From Arthrobacter alkaliphilus (lineage in GTDB: Bacteria; Actinomycetota; Actinomycetes; Actinomycetales; Micrococcaceae): a stretch of 64,000 bases of DNA. The DNA lies in contig NZ_JAKEEC010000018.1 of assembly GCF_021483235.1 (NCBI RefSeq), positions 1-64,000 of the forward strand, written 5' to 3'. The notes under the pieces are model-generated. The model was not told where the DNA came from and searched no databases. It was given only the letters and a program-made list of their open reading frames with translations. The position numbers and the translations under genes are program-made. Shown one piece after another: positions 51,147 to 59,089 of the stretch (positions are counted from its first letter, which is position 1; every line of letters begins with the position of its first letter).

Positions 51147-51220
51147 AGTCAACACCGCCGTGCGACGATTGTGGTCCAGGGTTGCGACCCTCAAGGTTCC
51201 CGGCTCAGAGAAGAAATTTG

Positions 51221-52078
51221 GTGGCACAAGTGACAATCGCCGAACGCACCCGCGCCAAACTCGGCGAGATGAAGCCAAGCGAAGCAAAGGCCGCACGCGC
51301 ACTGCTGGCCACCTACCCCCTCGCCGGCCTTGAGACGGCAGCCGAATTTGCCGCGCGCGCAAAGGTCAGCGCCCCCACCATCCTGCGCTTCGCCTTCCGC
51401 CTTGGGTTCGACAGTTATCCGGCATTCCAAAAGGCCCTCATGCGCGAAGTCCACGAAGAGATGGGCTCCCCCTTGCGCCGGATTGCGGAGGCGCCGGAGC
51501 CGTCCACCGGGAGCAGCAGCGTTGCAGGAGCTGCGGCCAATTTCCAGAGTGTCCTGAGCAGCACCTTTCAGGCCTTGCCGGAGGCCGAGCTTTCCCGCGC
51601 GGCGTCGATGCTTGGCGACCCCCGGCTGCAACTTCACTTGATGGGCGGCAGGTTCAGTGGCGTCCTCGCGTCCTACCTCGCAGCCCACCTGACAATGGTC
51701 CGCAAGGGCGTGCGGATGGTGCCGTCCAGCGGTCCCGGGCGAACGTCCGCACTCCTGGACATGGGCCGGCATGATGTCCTGGTCGCCTTCGATTACCGCC
51801 GTTACGACGCCGGCATAGTCCAGTTTGCAACGCGGGCCAGCACGCAAGGGGCCCACGTAATCCTCTTCACCGACCCTTGGATGTCTCCGGCCGCCGAGGT
51901 GGCCGAGGTGGTGATTCCAAGCCGCGTGGAGTCACCCAGCCCCTTCGACTCAATGGTTCCCGCCTTGGCCGTCGTCGAAACCCTGATCGCCTCCGTGACG
52001 GAGCGGCTCGGGTCCAGCGCACGCGAACGGCTTGCGGCGATCGAGGAAATAAAAATTCCAAACTCTGTCTCGTCTTGA
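51221..52078 (+). CDS. MurR/RpiR family transcriptional regulator
   Basis: A 285-residue regulator. The N-terminal HTH (AEFAARAKVSAPTILRFAFRLGFDSYPAFQKAL) is the RpiR pattern. The C-terminal SIS domain (LQLHLMGGRFSGVLASYLAAHL, LVAFDYRRYDAGIVQFATRA, VILFTDPWMSP) would sense a small ligand. I start at GTG 51221, with AGAGAAG about nine bases upstream; TTG 51218 is equally close. It precedes the M20 amidohydrolase gene by 20 bases. RpiR members in such settings control amino-acid or amino-sugar uptake, so it may regulate the acyl-amino-acid locus. Confidence 0.85.
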   Translation: MAQVTIAERTRAKLGEMKPSEAKAARALLATYPLAGLETAAEFAARAKVSAPTILRFAFRLGFDSYPAFQKALMREVHEEMGSPLRRIAEAPEPSTGSSSVAGAAANFQSVLSSTFQALPEAELSRAASMLGDPRLQLHLMGGRFSGVLASYLAAHLTMVRKGVRMVPSSGPGRTSALLDMGRHDVLVAFDYRRYDAGIVQFATRASTQGAHVILFTDPWMSPAAEVAEVVIPSRVESPSPFDSMVPALAVVETLIASVTERLGSSARERLAAIEEIKIPNSVSS

Positions 52079-52098
52079 ATTTCTGTTATGAATTTAAC

Positions 52099-53328
52099 AT
52101 GACGTACTCCTTGCACGAATCGCCTCCTGCACCGGCTTCAACGGCATGGACGGCGCGGAAGCTCTTCGATGCCCTGCTCGCCGAACTAGATAAGGAACTG
52201 CCCTCCGCCGTCCACCTACGCCACCGCCTGCACCGGAGTCCTTGCCTGTCCGGGGACGAGTCGGTAGCCGCAACGATGCTCGCGGCGGAATTGGACGTCG
52301 ACGTCGAGCCTGTAGCGCAAACCGGCTTCGTCACGAGAATCGGGCCCACCGATGGTCCGGGAATCGGAATCCGCACGGAACTGGACGCCCTGCCTATCCG
52401 GGAGGCAACCGGCGTTGCCTGGGCTTCGGACAGCCTGGCCATGCACGCATGCGGGCACGATGTCCACCAAGCGGCCCTTGTTGCCCTCACGCGCGCGGCA
52501 TCCAGGGTGGACCTTCCAGTGGCACTTGTTCCGATCGCCCAGCCCAGGGAGGAAGTCAACCCCTCGGGGGCGAAGGACGCAGTCAGCGAAGGCATCTTGG
52601 AAAAGTTCGGAGTGGAGGCCATCCTTGCCGTGCACGTTCATCCCGGGATTCCGGCCGGTTCGATCACGACGGGAAGCGGGCCCATCAACGCAGCCGATGA
52701 CGAGTTCGAGGTTGTTATCAGCGGTCGTGGCGGACACGGAGCCTATCCCCATGCTGCGATCGATCCTGTCCCGGTAGCCGCGCGTACTGCGCTTGCTCTG
52801 TATGACCTCCTGCGGCTCAATATCAGTCCTGTGAACACAGCCACCCTGACCATCGGGGAATTGCATGTGGGATCCGCGCCCAATGTCATCGCCGAATCGG
52901 CTGTCCTGCGCGGAACCCTGCGGACAATGGACAAGTCCGATCGGGAACGCATGCATGCCGGCATCACGACGATGGCGGAGCATATTGCCGAAGCTTCCGG
53001 AGCCGAAGCGGCCGTGACGATAATTCAGGGCGTACCGGTCCTGGAGAACGACGCCAAGCTGGCGTCCCATGCCGACACGTGGCTAAATGCCGCCGGCCTG
53101 TCGATCGTCGAACCCCTTCGCAGCTGCGGAGCCGATGATTTTTCCTTCTTCACCGAACAGGTTCCCGGGCTGATGGCCTTCCTCGGCGTCGACTGCGTCG
53201 TCGACGGGCACCAGCCGTCCCTGCATTCAGCTGATTTCCTCCCGCCGGACTCGGCCGTGGGAGCAGCCGCAAGGGCTTTGGCGGCCATGTACGTCGGGGC
53301 GGCCGAAAGTCTCGGCGCGGTGCGATAG
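52099..53328 (+). CDS. M20-family amidohydrolase (N-acyl amino acid / carboxypeptidase type)
   Basis: A 409-residue metallohydrolase. Metal-site blocks are IRTELDALPIREATG, HACGHDVHQAAL and the general-base region QPREEVNPSGAKDAV. Dimerisation-domain GRGGHGAYPHAAIDPV and the C-terminal CGADDFSFF plus QPSLHSADF (last His ligand) follow. This is the M20D pattern seen in N-acyl-amino-acid amidohydrolases and indole-acetyl-amino-acid hydrolases. No ribosome site precedes ATG 52099, and a TATGAA sequence lies eight to thirteen bases upstream, compatible with a leaderless mRNA. It likely cooperates with the amino-acid ABC transporter to the right. Confidence 0.87.
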   Translation: MTYSLHESPPAPASTAWTARKLFDALLAELDKELPSAVHLRHRLHRSPCLSGDESVAATMLAAELDVDVEPVAQTGFVTRIGPTDGPGIGIRTELDALPIREATGVAWASDSLAMHACGHDVHQAALVALTRAASRVDLPVALVPIAQPREEVNPSGAKDAVSEGILEKFGVEAILAVHVHPGIPAGSITTGSGPINAADDEFEVVISGRGGHGAYPHAAIDPVPVAARTALALYDLLRLNISPVNTATLTIGELHVGSAPNVIAESAVLRGTLRTMDKSDRERMHAGITTMAEHIAEASGAEAAVTIIQGVPVLENDAKLASHADTWLNAAGLSIVEPLRSCGADDFSFFTEQVPGLMAFLGVDCVVDGHQPSLHSADFLPPDSAVGAAARALAAMYVGAAESLGAVR

Positions 53329-53352
53329 GGGCCCGATCCGGGCGGAAGCGCA

Positions 53353-53393
53353 AGAAGCGGCCGGCGGTTTGAGGGAAACCGCCGGCCGCTTCT
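53353..53393. terminator. Bidirectional terminator, M20 gene / ABC operon
   Basis: 53353-53370 is a perfect 18-base inverted match to 53376-53393 with a 5-base loop, between convergent genes ending at 53328 (+) and 53420 (-). A T-rich stretch follows on the plus strand. Confidence 0.85.
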
Positions 53394-53419
53394 CGCTTCT
53401 TCAGGGGTTCAGGCCCTGC

Positions 53420-54223
53420 CTAGAGCACCGCGGACAGAAAGGCCCGGGTCCGTTCATGCTCCGGGTTGTTAATGACCCGCTCCGCGGGACCGTCCTCAAT
53501 GATCCGGCCGTCGTGCATGAACACCACACGGTCGGCCACGTCGCGCGCGAAGCCCATTTCGTGCGTCACCACGATCATGGTCATTCCGCTCCTCGCGAGG
53601 TCCTTCATGACGCGCAACACCTCCCCCACCAACTCCGGGTCCAGCGCCGACGTCGGCTCATCGAAGAGCATGAGTTTCGGCTGCATGCACAACGCCCTGG
53701 CAATCGCCACGCGCTGCTGCTGGCCGCCCGAGAGGTGGCGCGGGTAAGCTTTCGCCTTGTCTTGCAGTCCTACCTTCTCGAGAAGTTCCACCGCCCGACG
53801 CCGGACCTCCTCCTTGCGCTGTTTGAGCACCCTGAGCGGTGCTTCCATGAGGTTTTCCAGGACCGTCATGTGTGGAAACAGGTTGAAGTGCTGGAAGACC
53901 ATCCCGATGTCGGTCCGGTCGGCGCATATTTCGTTGTGGGACTGTTCGTGGAGCTTGGTGCCTTTGAGCCGGTAGCCGACAACCCTGTCACCTACCCAAA
54001 GCAACCCGCCGTCGATCTTTTCCAAATGGTTCACGCAGCGCAGGAAGGTGCTCTTGCCGGAGCCGGAAGCCCCGATCAGGCAGACCACTTCGCCGCTTTC
54101 GACCGTCAGGTCGATGCCCTTGAGGACTTCATTGTTCCCGAAGCTCTTGCGGACGCCTTCTGCCCGGACCAGCGGCATCGTTGCCTGTGCTGAACGCGCC
54201 GGTTTCATCGTTTCCGTGGTCAT
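53420..54223 (-). CDS. Polar amino acid ABC transporter ATPase
   Basis: A 267-residue nucleotide-binding subunit of the HisP/GlnQ type. Walker A is GASGSGKST, the Q-loop [16 protein letters not shown], the signature [15 protein letters not shown] and Walker [17 protein letters not shown], with the H-loop [10 protein letters not shown]. It starts at ATG 54223, overlapping the permease stop by four bases. It is the last gene of the minus-strand operon deacylase-binding protein-permease-ATPase. The family transports polar amino acids. The neighbouring deacylase points to an N-acylated amino acid or an ectoine-like compound. Confidence 0.95.
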   Translation of the reverse strand: MTTETMKPARSAQATMPLVRAEGVRKSFGNNEVLKGIDLTVESGEVVCLIGASGSGKSTFLRCVNHLEKIDGGLLWVGDRVVGYRLKGTKLHEQSHNEICADRTDIGMVFQHFNLFPHMTVLENLMEAPLRVLKQRKEEVRRRAVELLEKVGLQDKAKAYPRHLSGGQQQRVAIARALCMQPKLMLFDEPTSALDPELVGEVLRVMKDLARSGMTMIVVTHEMGFARDVADRVVFMHDGRIIEDGPAERVINNPEHERTRAFLSAVL

Positions 54224-55158
54224 GATGACTTGCCCTTTCCTTTGGCCAGCGGGGAGTGGACCCTGAAGAATTTCGCCGCCCGCTCCAATGCCGTGGGCGG
54301 CACGGAACGTGAAGATCCCCGGGAGAAGCGACGTTCCAGGTAGCCCTGGCCAATGGTGAAGACGGTGGTGACGATGATGTACCAAAGGCTGGCCACGATG
54401 AGCAGGGGTATGACCTGGAGGTTCTTGGAATAGATGATCTGTGCGGAATACAGCAGGTCGGGGACGGCCAGCACGCTCACCAACGAGGTGGTCTTCAGCA
54501 TGCCGATGAACTCGTTGCCCGTGGGCGGGATGATGACCCGCATGGCCTGGGGAAGTACTACCCGGGTCAACGTCAGGATCCGCGGCATGCCCAGGGCGCC
54601 CGCGGCCTCGGTTTGACCGTGGTCGATGGACTGGATCCCGGCCCGCACGATCTCCGACATGTACGCCGCCTCGTTCAGGCCCAGGCCCAGGATCGCGGCC
54701 GTCAACGGCGTGATGAGCTGGTTGGCGTCCAGGTTGACGCCGGGGATGCCGAAGCTGATCTCCGGATACAGCGCGGAAAGGTTGAACCAGACCAGCAACT
54801 GGACCAGCACAGGCGTGCCGCGGAAGATCGTTACGTAACCGCCCGCGAAAGCGCTCGCCACGGGATTGGGCGAGAGCTGCATCACCGCCAGGAGCACGCC
54901 GAGGCCGATGCCCACGGCCATGCACACCACGGTCAGGAACAACGTGATGCCGATGCCGTTGACGATCGTGACGTCGCGGAAATACCTGGCTACCTTGTCC
55001 CAGCCGAAACGGGGGTTTGTCACAGCGGAGACCACCAGGAGGAGGATGATCGCTGTCAGGCCCAGCCCGGCCAGCCAGCGCCACGGGTGCCGGGCCGGGA
55101 CCACGGTGAAGTTCCCTGAGCCAACCCGGGCCGGTGCATAAGCGTCTATTCGGTTCAT
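54220..55158 (-). CDS. Polar amino acid ABC transporter permease
   Basis: A 312-residue HisM/GlnP-type permease. The pattern is an N-terminal cytosolic stretch, a first helix ([18 protein letters not shown]), then the conserved core [35 protein letters not shown], and the EAA loop [23 protein letters not shown]. The C-terminal tail is basic ([11 protein letters not shown]) and overlaps the ATPase start. Only one permease gene is present, so it would act as a homodimer. It starts in the last bases of the binding-protein gene (55155-55158). Confidence 0.94.
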   Translation of the reverse strand: MNRIDAYAPARVGSGNFTVVPARHPWRWLAGLGLTAIILLLVVSAVTNPRFGWDKVARYFRDVTIVNGIGITLFLTVVCMAVGIGLGVLLAVMQLSPNPVASAFAGGYVTIFRGTPVLVQLLVWFNLSALYPEISFGIPGVNLDANQLITPLTAAILGLGLNEAAYMSEIVRAGIQSIDHGQTEAAGALGMPRILTLTRVVLPQAMRVIIPPTGNEFIGMLKTTSLVSVLAVPDLLYSAQIIYSKNLQVIPLLIVASLWYIIVTTVFTIGQGYLERRFSRGSSRSVPPTALERAAKFFRVHSPLAKGKGKSS

Positions 55159-56090
55159 TTGGCACCGCTGGCGTCGACGGCGTCCGGGGCAACGGCCACG
55201 GACTGGGGCAGACCGTACTTCGCGTTGATCGACTTGTAGGTCTCGCTGGTCATGAGGGACTTCACCGCGGCAACCACCGCCGGCGTCAACGGCGACCCCT
55301 TGGCCATGGCCATGCCCACCGGGGTGGGGTTGAAGGATTCATCGCTGGCAAGCTGGAACGCGCCGCCGGAAAGCTTGCTCGCGTAGCCCATCCCGATGAG
55401 GCCGGACAAAATGCTGTCCACCCGGCCGGACGCCAGTGCCGTATTGGCCTCGTCCTGCGTGGGAAAGAGTTGGATATCGATGGCGGGTTTGCCCGCGTCC
55501 GTGCACTTCTTGGAGAACGCTGGCAGTGTCTCGATGCCCTGGGTGGTGCCCTTCTCCCCGCCGACCTTGGTGCCGCAGAGAGTCATCGGGTCGACGTTCA
55601 GCTTCTTGGGGTTGCCCGCCTTGACGGCGAGGCCGGAGCCGCTGAGCTGGTAGATGGCGAAGTCGGCGTTCTTCTTCCGCTCGGAGGTTACGTTGAAAGC
55701 CGAAATCCCGATGTCGTACTTATGGGAGGCCAAACCCGGCAGGATGGTGTCGAAGGTAGCCGGCACCATTTCAACCTTCACGCCCAGAGTCTCGCCCAGG
55801 GCCTTGGCCAGATCGGCGTCCAGGCCGATCACCGTCTTGTTGTCCGGGGCGTAGGACTCGAACGGCGGATAGGTGGGGTCGGTGCCGACGGTCAGGACAC
55901 CTTTGGCCTTCACGTCGGCCGGGAGCAGATCAGCGGCGGCCTTGTTGAGCTGCGCGACGGCGACGTCGGCGCTCGGCGTGGCGTTCGCCGCCTGCTTGGC
56001 CTCATCGACGGAAGCGGTGCTGCAAGCGGACAGTCCGAGGGCAGCAACCAGGAGCAGGGTGCTGCTTGTGATGACGCTAGGACGGGACAT
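55155..56090 (-). CDS. Amino acid ABC transporter substrate-binding lipoprotein
   Basis: A 311-residue lipoprotein. The signal peptide [17 protein letters not shown] ends in a lipobox. The mature protein is a bacterial extracellular solute-binding family 3 domain: [40 protein letters not shown] and [20 protein letters not shown]. The binding pocket would hold the alpha-amino/carboxyl group of an amino acid or its acyl derivative. It starts at ATG 56090, inside the end of the deacylase gene (14-base overlap), so the deacylase and transporter are one operon. Confidence 0.93.
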   Translation of the reverse strand: MSRPSVITSSTLLLVAALGLSACSTASVDEAKQAANATPSADVAVAQLNKAAADLLPADVKAKGVLTVGTDPTYPPFESYAPDNKTVIGLDADLAKALGETLGVKVEMVPATFDTILPGLASHKYDIGISAFNVTSERKKNADFAIYQLSGSGLAVKAGNPKKLNVDPMTLCGTKVGGEKGTTQGIETLPAFSKKCTDAGKPAIDIQLFPTQDEANTALASGRVDSILSGLIGMGYASKLSGGAFQLASDESFNPTPVGMAMAKGSPLTPAVVAAVKSLMTSETYKSINAKYGLPQSVAVAPDAVDASGAK

Positions 56091-57138
56091 GATTGCCTTT
56101 CGGTGGGATGGTTCCATGGTCAACGGCGATGTTGACCAGGGTGGTGCCGACATTGACGAGGGTTGGATGCCGCACGATCGCGACCACCCCGTCCATGGGT
56201 GCGAAGAAGTCTTTTGAGGGCCGGTCGAGCTCTTCCACGGAATGGACCCGGGCCACGAGATCACCTGCCATGACCTGCTGGCCAAGTTCCACCACCGGTT
56301 CGAACAGCCCCGCCATGCTGGAATGGACCGGAGACTGCGCGGTGAGTTGAATCCACCGCGTCGGAGCTTCGGCGTTGGACTGGCTTCCGGCCCCGGAAGC
56401 GACGGAGGCGGCCGCATCCTTGAGCACACCCCAATGTCCAAGAAGGGAGCGAAGTCCGCTTCTGGCCCTGTTGAGGATCTGCAAGGAGACAGTTCCCCGG
56501 CCGCCAAGTTCGGTGGAGATCATGGGAACACCGGCCCGATCCGCGGCTCCGCTGATGGAACCCGCTTTCAGCATGGGCTTGACCACCACGGAATACGGGA
56601 CATTGAATGCCGCGACCGCCGCCGTTTTCGCAGCCCATAGTTCCGGCGTCGGTCCCTGATAGACGAAGGCCGAGGGAACATACTCGGAGGCGATGCCGCC
56701 CGAGTGGATGTCCATGACGAAGTCCGCCATGGGGATGAGTTCTTCGGCCACAATCGAGGCGATCTGCTCGGTTGGCCCTCCGTCGGCGCGGCCGGGGAGC
56801 GCCCGGTTCAGGTTGGCCCGGTCGACGGTTGAAACGCGCCTTCCTTCCCGCACGGCAGAGATGTTCAGGGCCGGCAGGATGATCAATCTCCCGGTCACTT
56901 CGTCCGGGTTCAGCGAGCGGATGAGCTCCTGCAAGAGGATCTGGCCTTCATATTCGTCGCCGTGCGTACCCGCGATCAGGAGCACCGTGGGGCCGTCTCC
57001 ACCACTGAGGACCGCGATCGGCGAGGGGATGACGGCGGCGTCATTCTCGTTGTCCGAGTGTTCAATCTCCAAGTAGCCCAACTGCCTGCCGACGGCGGCG
57101 AAGTCTATGCCGGGAATACGTGGAATGTGCATGCTCAT
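56077..57138 (-). CDS. Succinylglutamate desuccinylase/aspartoacylase family deacylase (DoeB-like)
   Basis: A 353-residue zinc deacylase of the AstE/AspA group. The zinc site begins IAGTHGDEYEGQIL (His59, Glu62), followed by PALNISAVREGRR, DRANLNRALPGR and MDIHSGGIAS with the third ligand. The layout, including the HSGG block and the barrel-sandwich C-terminal domain (MDGVVAIVRHPTLVNVGTTL), resembles DoeB. DoeB removes acetate from N-acetyl-diaminobutyrate in ectoine breakdown. No DoeA-type ectoine hydrolase is in the window, so another N-acyl amino acid is possible. I chose ATG 57138. It is the first gene of the ABC operon, divergent from a GntR gene. Confidence 0.85.
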   Translation of the reverse strand: MSMHIPRIPGIDFAAVGRQLGYLEIEHSDNENDAAVIPSPIAVLSGGDGPTVLLIAGTHGDEYEGQILLQELIRSLNPDEVTGRLIILPALNISAVREGRRVSTVDRANLNRALPGRADGGPTEQIASIVAEELIPMADFVMDIHSGGIASEYVPSAFVYQGPTPELWAAKTAAVAAFNVPYSVVVKPMLKAGSISGAADRAGVPMISTELGGRGTVSLQILNRARSGLRSLLGHWGVLKDAAASVASGAGSQSNAEAPTRWIQLTAQSPVHSSMAGLFEPVVELGQQVMAGDLVARVHSVEELDRPSKDFFAPMDGVVAIVRHPTLVNVGTTLVNIAVDHGTIPPKGNHVPS

Positions 57139-57168
57139 CTGGCAACTTTCGTTGGGGTTGGTAGAATT

Positions 57169-57192
57169 GGATTCACTGTATACAGTGAATCC
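57169..57192. promoter_or_regulatory. 24-bp perfect palindrome, GntR-type operator
   Basis: GGATTCACTGTA (57169-57180) is exactly mirrored by 57181-57192, giving a central TGTATACA. It lies in the divergent gap between the deacylase-ABC operon and the GntR gene, where a FCD-type regulator would control both. Twelve perfect base pairs are unlikely by chance at this position. Confidence 0.8.
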
Positions 57193-57252
57193 TGTGATGT
57201 AAAGCACGTAGGATTGAAACCGGTTTTGATAACAATGAGGGGGATGAAGCGG

Positions 57253-57879
57253 ATGAGCACGCAAGTTGCCAAGGGGACCCGGCCGCTGAGCGAGCGCGTC
57301 TACGACAGGATCAGCAATGAGATTGTCACCGGCGTGGTTGAGCCTGGCGCTCCCCTGGTCCAGGAACAGCTAGCGGAAGAATACGGCGTTTCCCGGACGC
57401 CGGTCCGCGACGCCCTGAACCGCTTGGTCCACGAAGGACTTGCCACCTTGGTGCCCGGCGCCGGCTATTTCGCGACCACGCTGACCCGCTCGGCGGTCGA
57501 GGAAGTCTATGAGGTGCGCAAAGCCCTCGAGACCATGGCCATCAGGCAGTGCGGGGCCAAGTACACGCCCCTTCAGCTCGCACGGCTTGAGCTGCTCATC
57601 GCCGAAGGTGCGGAAAGCGCCGACTCAGACGAACTCTTTATCGCCACGAAGGCGTTCCATTTGGGCCTTGCGGCGCCGGCGTCCAACGGTTTCTTGCTGA
57701 AAACGCTCGAATCTGTCTGGGACAACCCCGTCCAACGGCTCATTAGCCGCTCCTATCCACTGGACGATGCCAAGCTTGAGCGTGTGGCAAACGATCACCG
57801 AAGGATCCTCGCCGCCGCCCGCGCCGGCGACCTCGAGACACTAATCCCGTTGCTGGATTTGTGCCACCAGAAGGACTGA
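57253..57879 (+). CDS. GntR family regulator, FCD domain
   Basis: A 208-residue regulator. The winged helix spans LSERVYDRISNEIVTGVVEPG through YGVSRTPVRDALNRLVHEGLA. The C-terminal FCD domain is compact (VYEVRKALETMAIRQCG, IATKAFHLGLAAPASNGFLL, ANDHRRILAAARAGD). Three ATGs lie close together; GGGGGA placed eight bases before 57253 favours that one. It is divergent from the DoeB-like deacylase operon with a perfect palindrome between, so it is the likely repressor of that operon. The effector is probably the imported acyl-amino acid. Confidence 0.88.
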   Translation: MSTQVAKGTRPLSERVYDRISNEIVTGVVEPGAPLVQEQLAEEYGVSRTPVRDALNRLVHEGLATLVPGAGYFATTLTRSAVEEVYEVRKALETMAIRQCGAKYTPLQLARLELLIAEGAESADSDELFIATKAFHLGLAAPASNGFLLKTLESVWDNPVQRLISRSYPLDDAKLERVANDHRRILAAARAGDLETLIPLLDLCHQKD

Positions 57880-57907
57880 GCGGGAAAACGAGAAAAAGCG
57901 CACGAAA

Positions 57908-57949
57908 AAAGCCCGCAGGGCACGCCAAACATGGCGCCCTGCGGGCTTT
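57908..57949. terminator. Bidirectional terminator, GntR / DUF3073
   Basis: 57908-57921 pairs perfectly with 57936-57949, flanked by an A-run on the left and a T-rich stretch on the right. It serves both the GntR gene (+) and the DUF3073 gene (-). Confidence 0.85.
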
Positions 57950-58042
57950 GTCGTTTTGGGAGGCATCCGGGGATGCCACATGACTTTATGTACGACGGCG
58001 GTACGCAACTCGATGCCGAAAGGCACCTGATTGTTGCTACAG

Positions 58043-58276
58043 CTATCCGATACGGCGGGAGTCTACCTCGTCGTCATCGTCTTCCAAGTCCTGTGCGTAC
58101 TTGTCCTCGTAAGCCGAGTAGTCCGGCTCCGGCGGGTCATCCGCGAATCGGCTCGTCGCACGACTTGATGGCCCGGTCAGCTCGCGCTGAAGGGCCGAAT
58201 AGTCGGTGTTCGGGGAGTAGTACTTAATGTCCCGAGCCTGCTTGGTAGCTTTTGCCTTTTGACGGCCGCGCCCCAT
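58043..58276 (-). CDS. DUF3073 family protein
   Basis: A 77-residue acidic protein starting MGRGRQKAKATKQARDIKYY, the hallmark of DUF3073, with a tail of Asp/Glu (DLEDDDDEVDSRRIG). I start at ATG 58276, where GGGGGTCAC lies just upstream. The family is restricted to actinobacteria and has no assigned function. The basic head and acidic tail suggest nucleic-acid or ribosome association, which is inference. It is monocistronic, with a shared terminator to its left. Confidence 0.9.
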   Translation of the reverse strand: MGRGRQKAKATKQARDIKYYSPNTDYSALQRELTGPSSRATSRFADDPPEPDYSAYEDKYAQDLEDDDDEVDSRRIG

Positions 58277-58519
58277 GGCGTGACCCCCTTTTGTACTTGG
58301 ACCGGAGGTGGTCACCTTGGCGATCGGTGAGGCCCCGGAATGTTTGGTCAATTTGTCGTATGTCTAGATTACATGCTTTCCGGAGCGGCTGCTTGCCACG
58401 ACCGTCCTGAAAGCGCCGTCACGGTTACACCCGGGCGCTTCTCCGCCCATCGGCATGAAAAACTTGGGTAGAGTCGCCCTAAACATCGGGCCGCACGCAT
58501 GAAAGGCGCTAACTCAGAC

Positions 58520-59089
58520 ATGGGCCAGGACAACTACCACCTTCCCTCCGGAAAAGGCTCGTCCCTGCGGAGCGCCCTGGACGCCATGACGCGGTACCGG
58601 CTCATTATTGGCGGCGTCATCCTGGCAGTGCTGATCCTCATCGGCCTGGCCATCTGGTTCCTCGTCGGAGCGCTGGCCGACCACCCGGCGGCCGCTCCCG
58701 CCCCCGCGCCGGCCGCGTCCACCAGCCGGGGCCCCCTCCCGGCGGAGGTGGAGGCCAAGGATTACCAATTGGGCGATTGCTTCGCCGATTTCGACTCCAA
58801 TGCCGCCAAATCCATGGTGGTGGACTGCACCACGGCCCATTCGGCCCAGCTTGGCGCCATCTTCCGGTACAAGTCCGACGACACCTTTCCGGGCACCGCC
58901 GCGCTACGTGACAAAGGCCGCGAAATCTGCCGAGGCGTGATCTTCAACGAGGCCTCCACCAAGTACGCACTCCTGCAGCAGAACGTGTACCCGAGCGCCT
59001 CGAGCTGGGGCAACGGCGACCGTCGCGTGGACTGCTTCATCGTGGTGAACTCGGGAAACACGCTCAAGGAATCCGTGCTGCAGAAGTAG
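58520..59089 (+). CDS. Membrane-anchored septum-formation-like protein
   Basis: A 189-residue protein. A cytosolic start (about 25 residues) and one membrane helix (LIIGGVILAVLILIGLAIWFLVGA minus ends) lead into an Ala/Pro linker and an extracytoplasmic domain with Cys in LGDCFADF, VVDCTTAHSAQ, EICRGV and RVDCFIVV. The DCF / VDCxxxHxxQ pattern matches the Septum_form family. It would sit in the membrane with the Cys domain outside, probably two disulfides. I chose ATG 58520, but ATG 58499 is possible. Its stop abuts the ClpB stop with no spacer. Confidence 0.75.
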   Translation: MGQDNYHLPSGKGSSLRSALDAMTRYRLIIGGVILAVLILIGLAIWFLVGALADHPAAAPAPAPAASTSRGPLPAEVEAKDYQLGDCFADFDSNAAKSMVVDCTTAHSAQLGAIFRYKSDDTFPGTAALRDKGREICRGVIFNEASTKYALLQQNVYPSASSWGNGDRRVDCFIVVNSGNTLKESVLQK

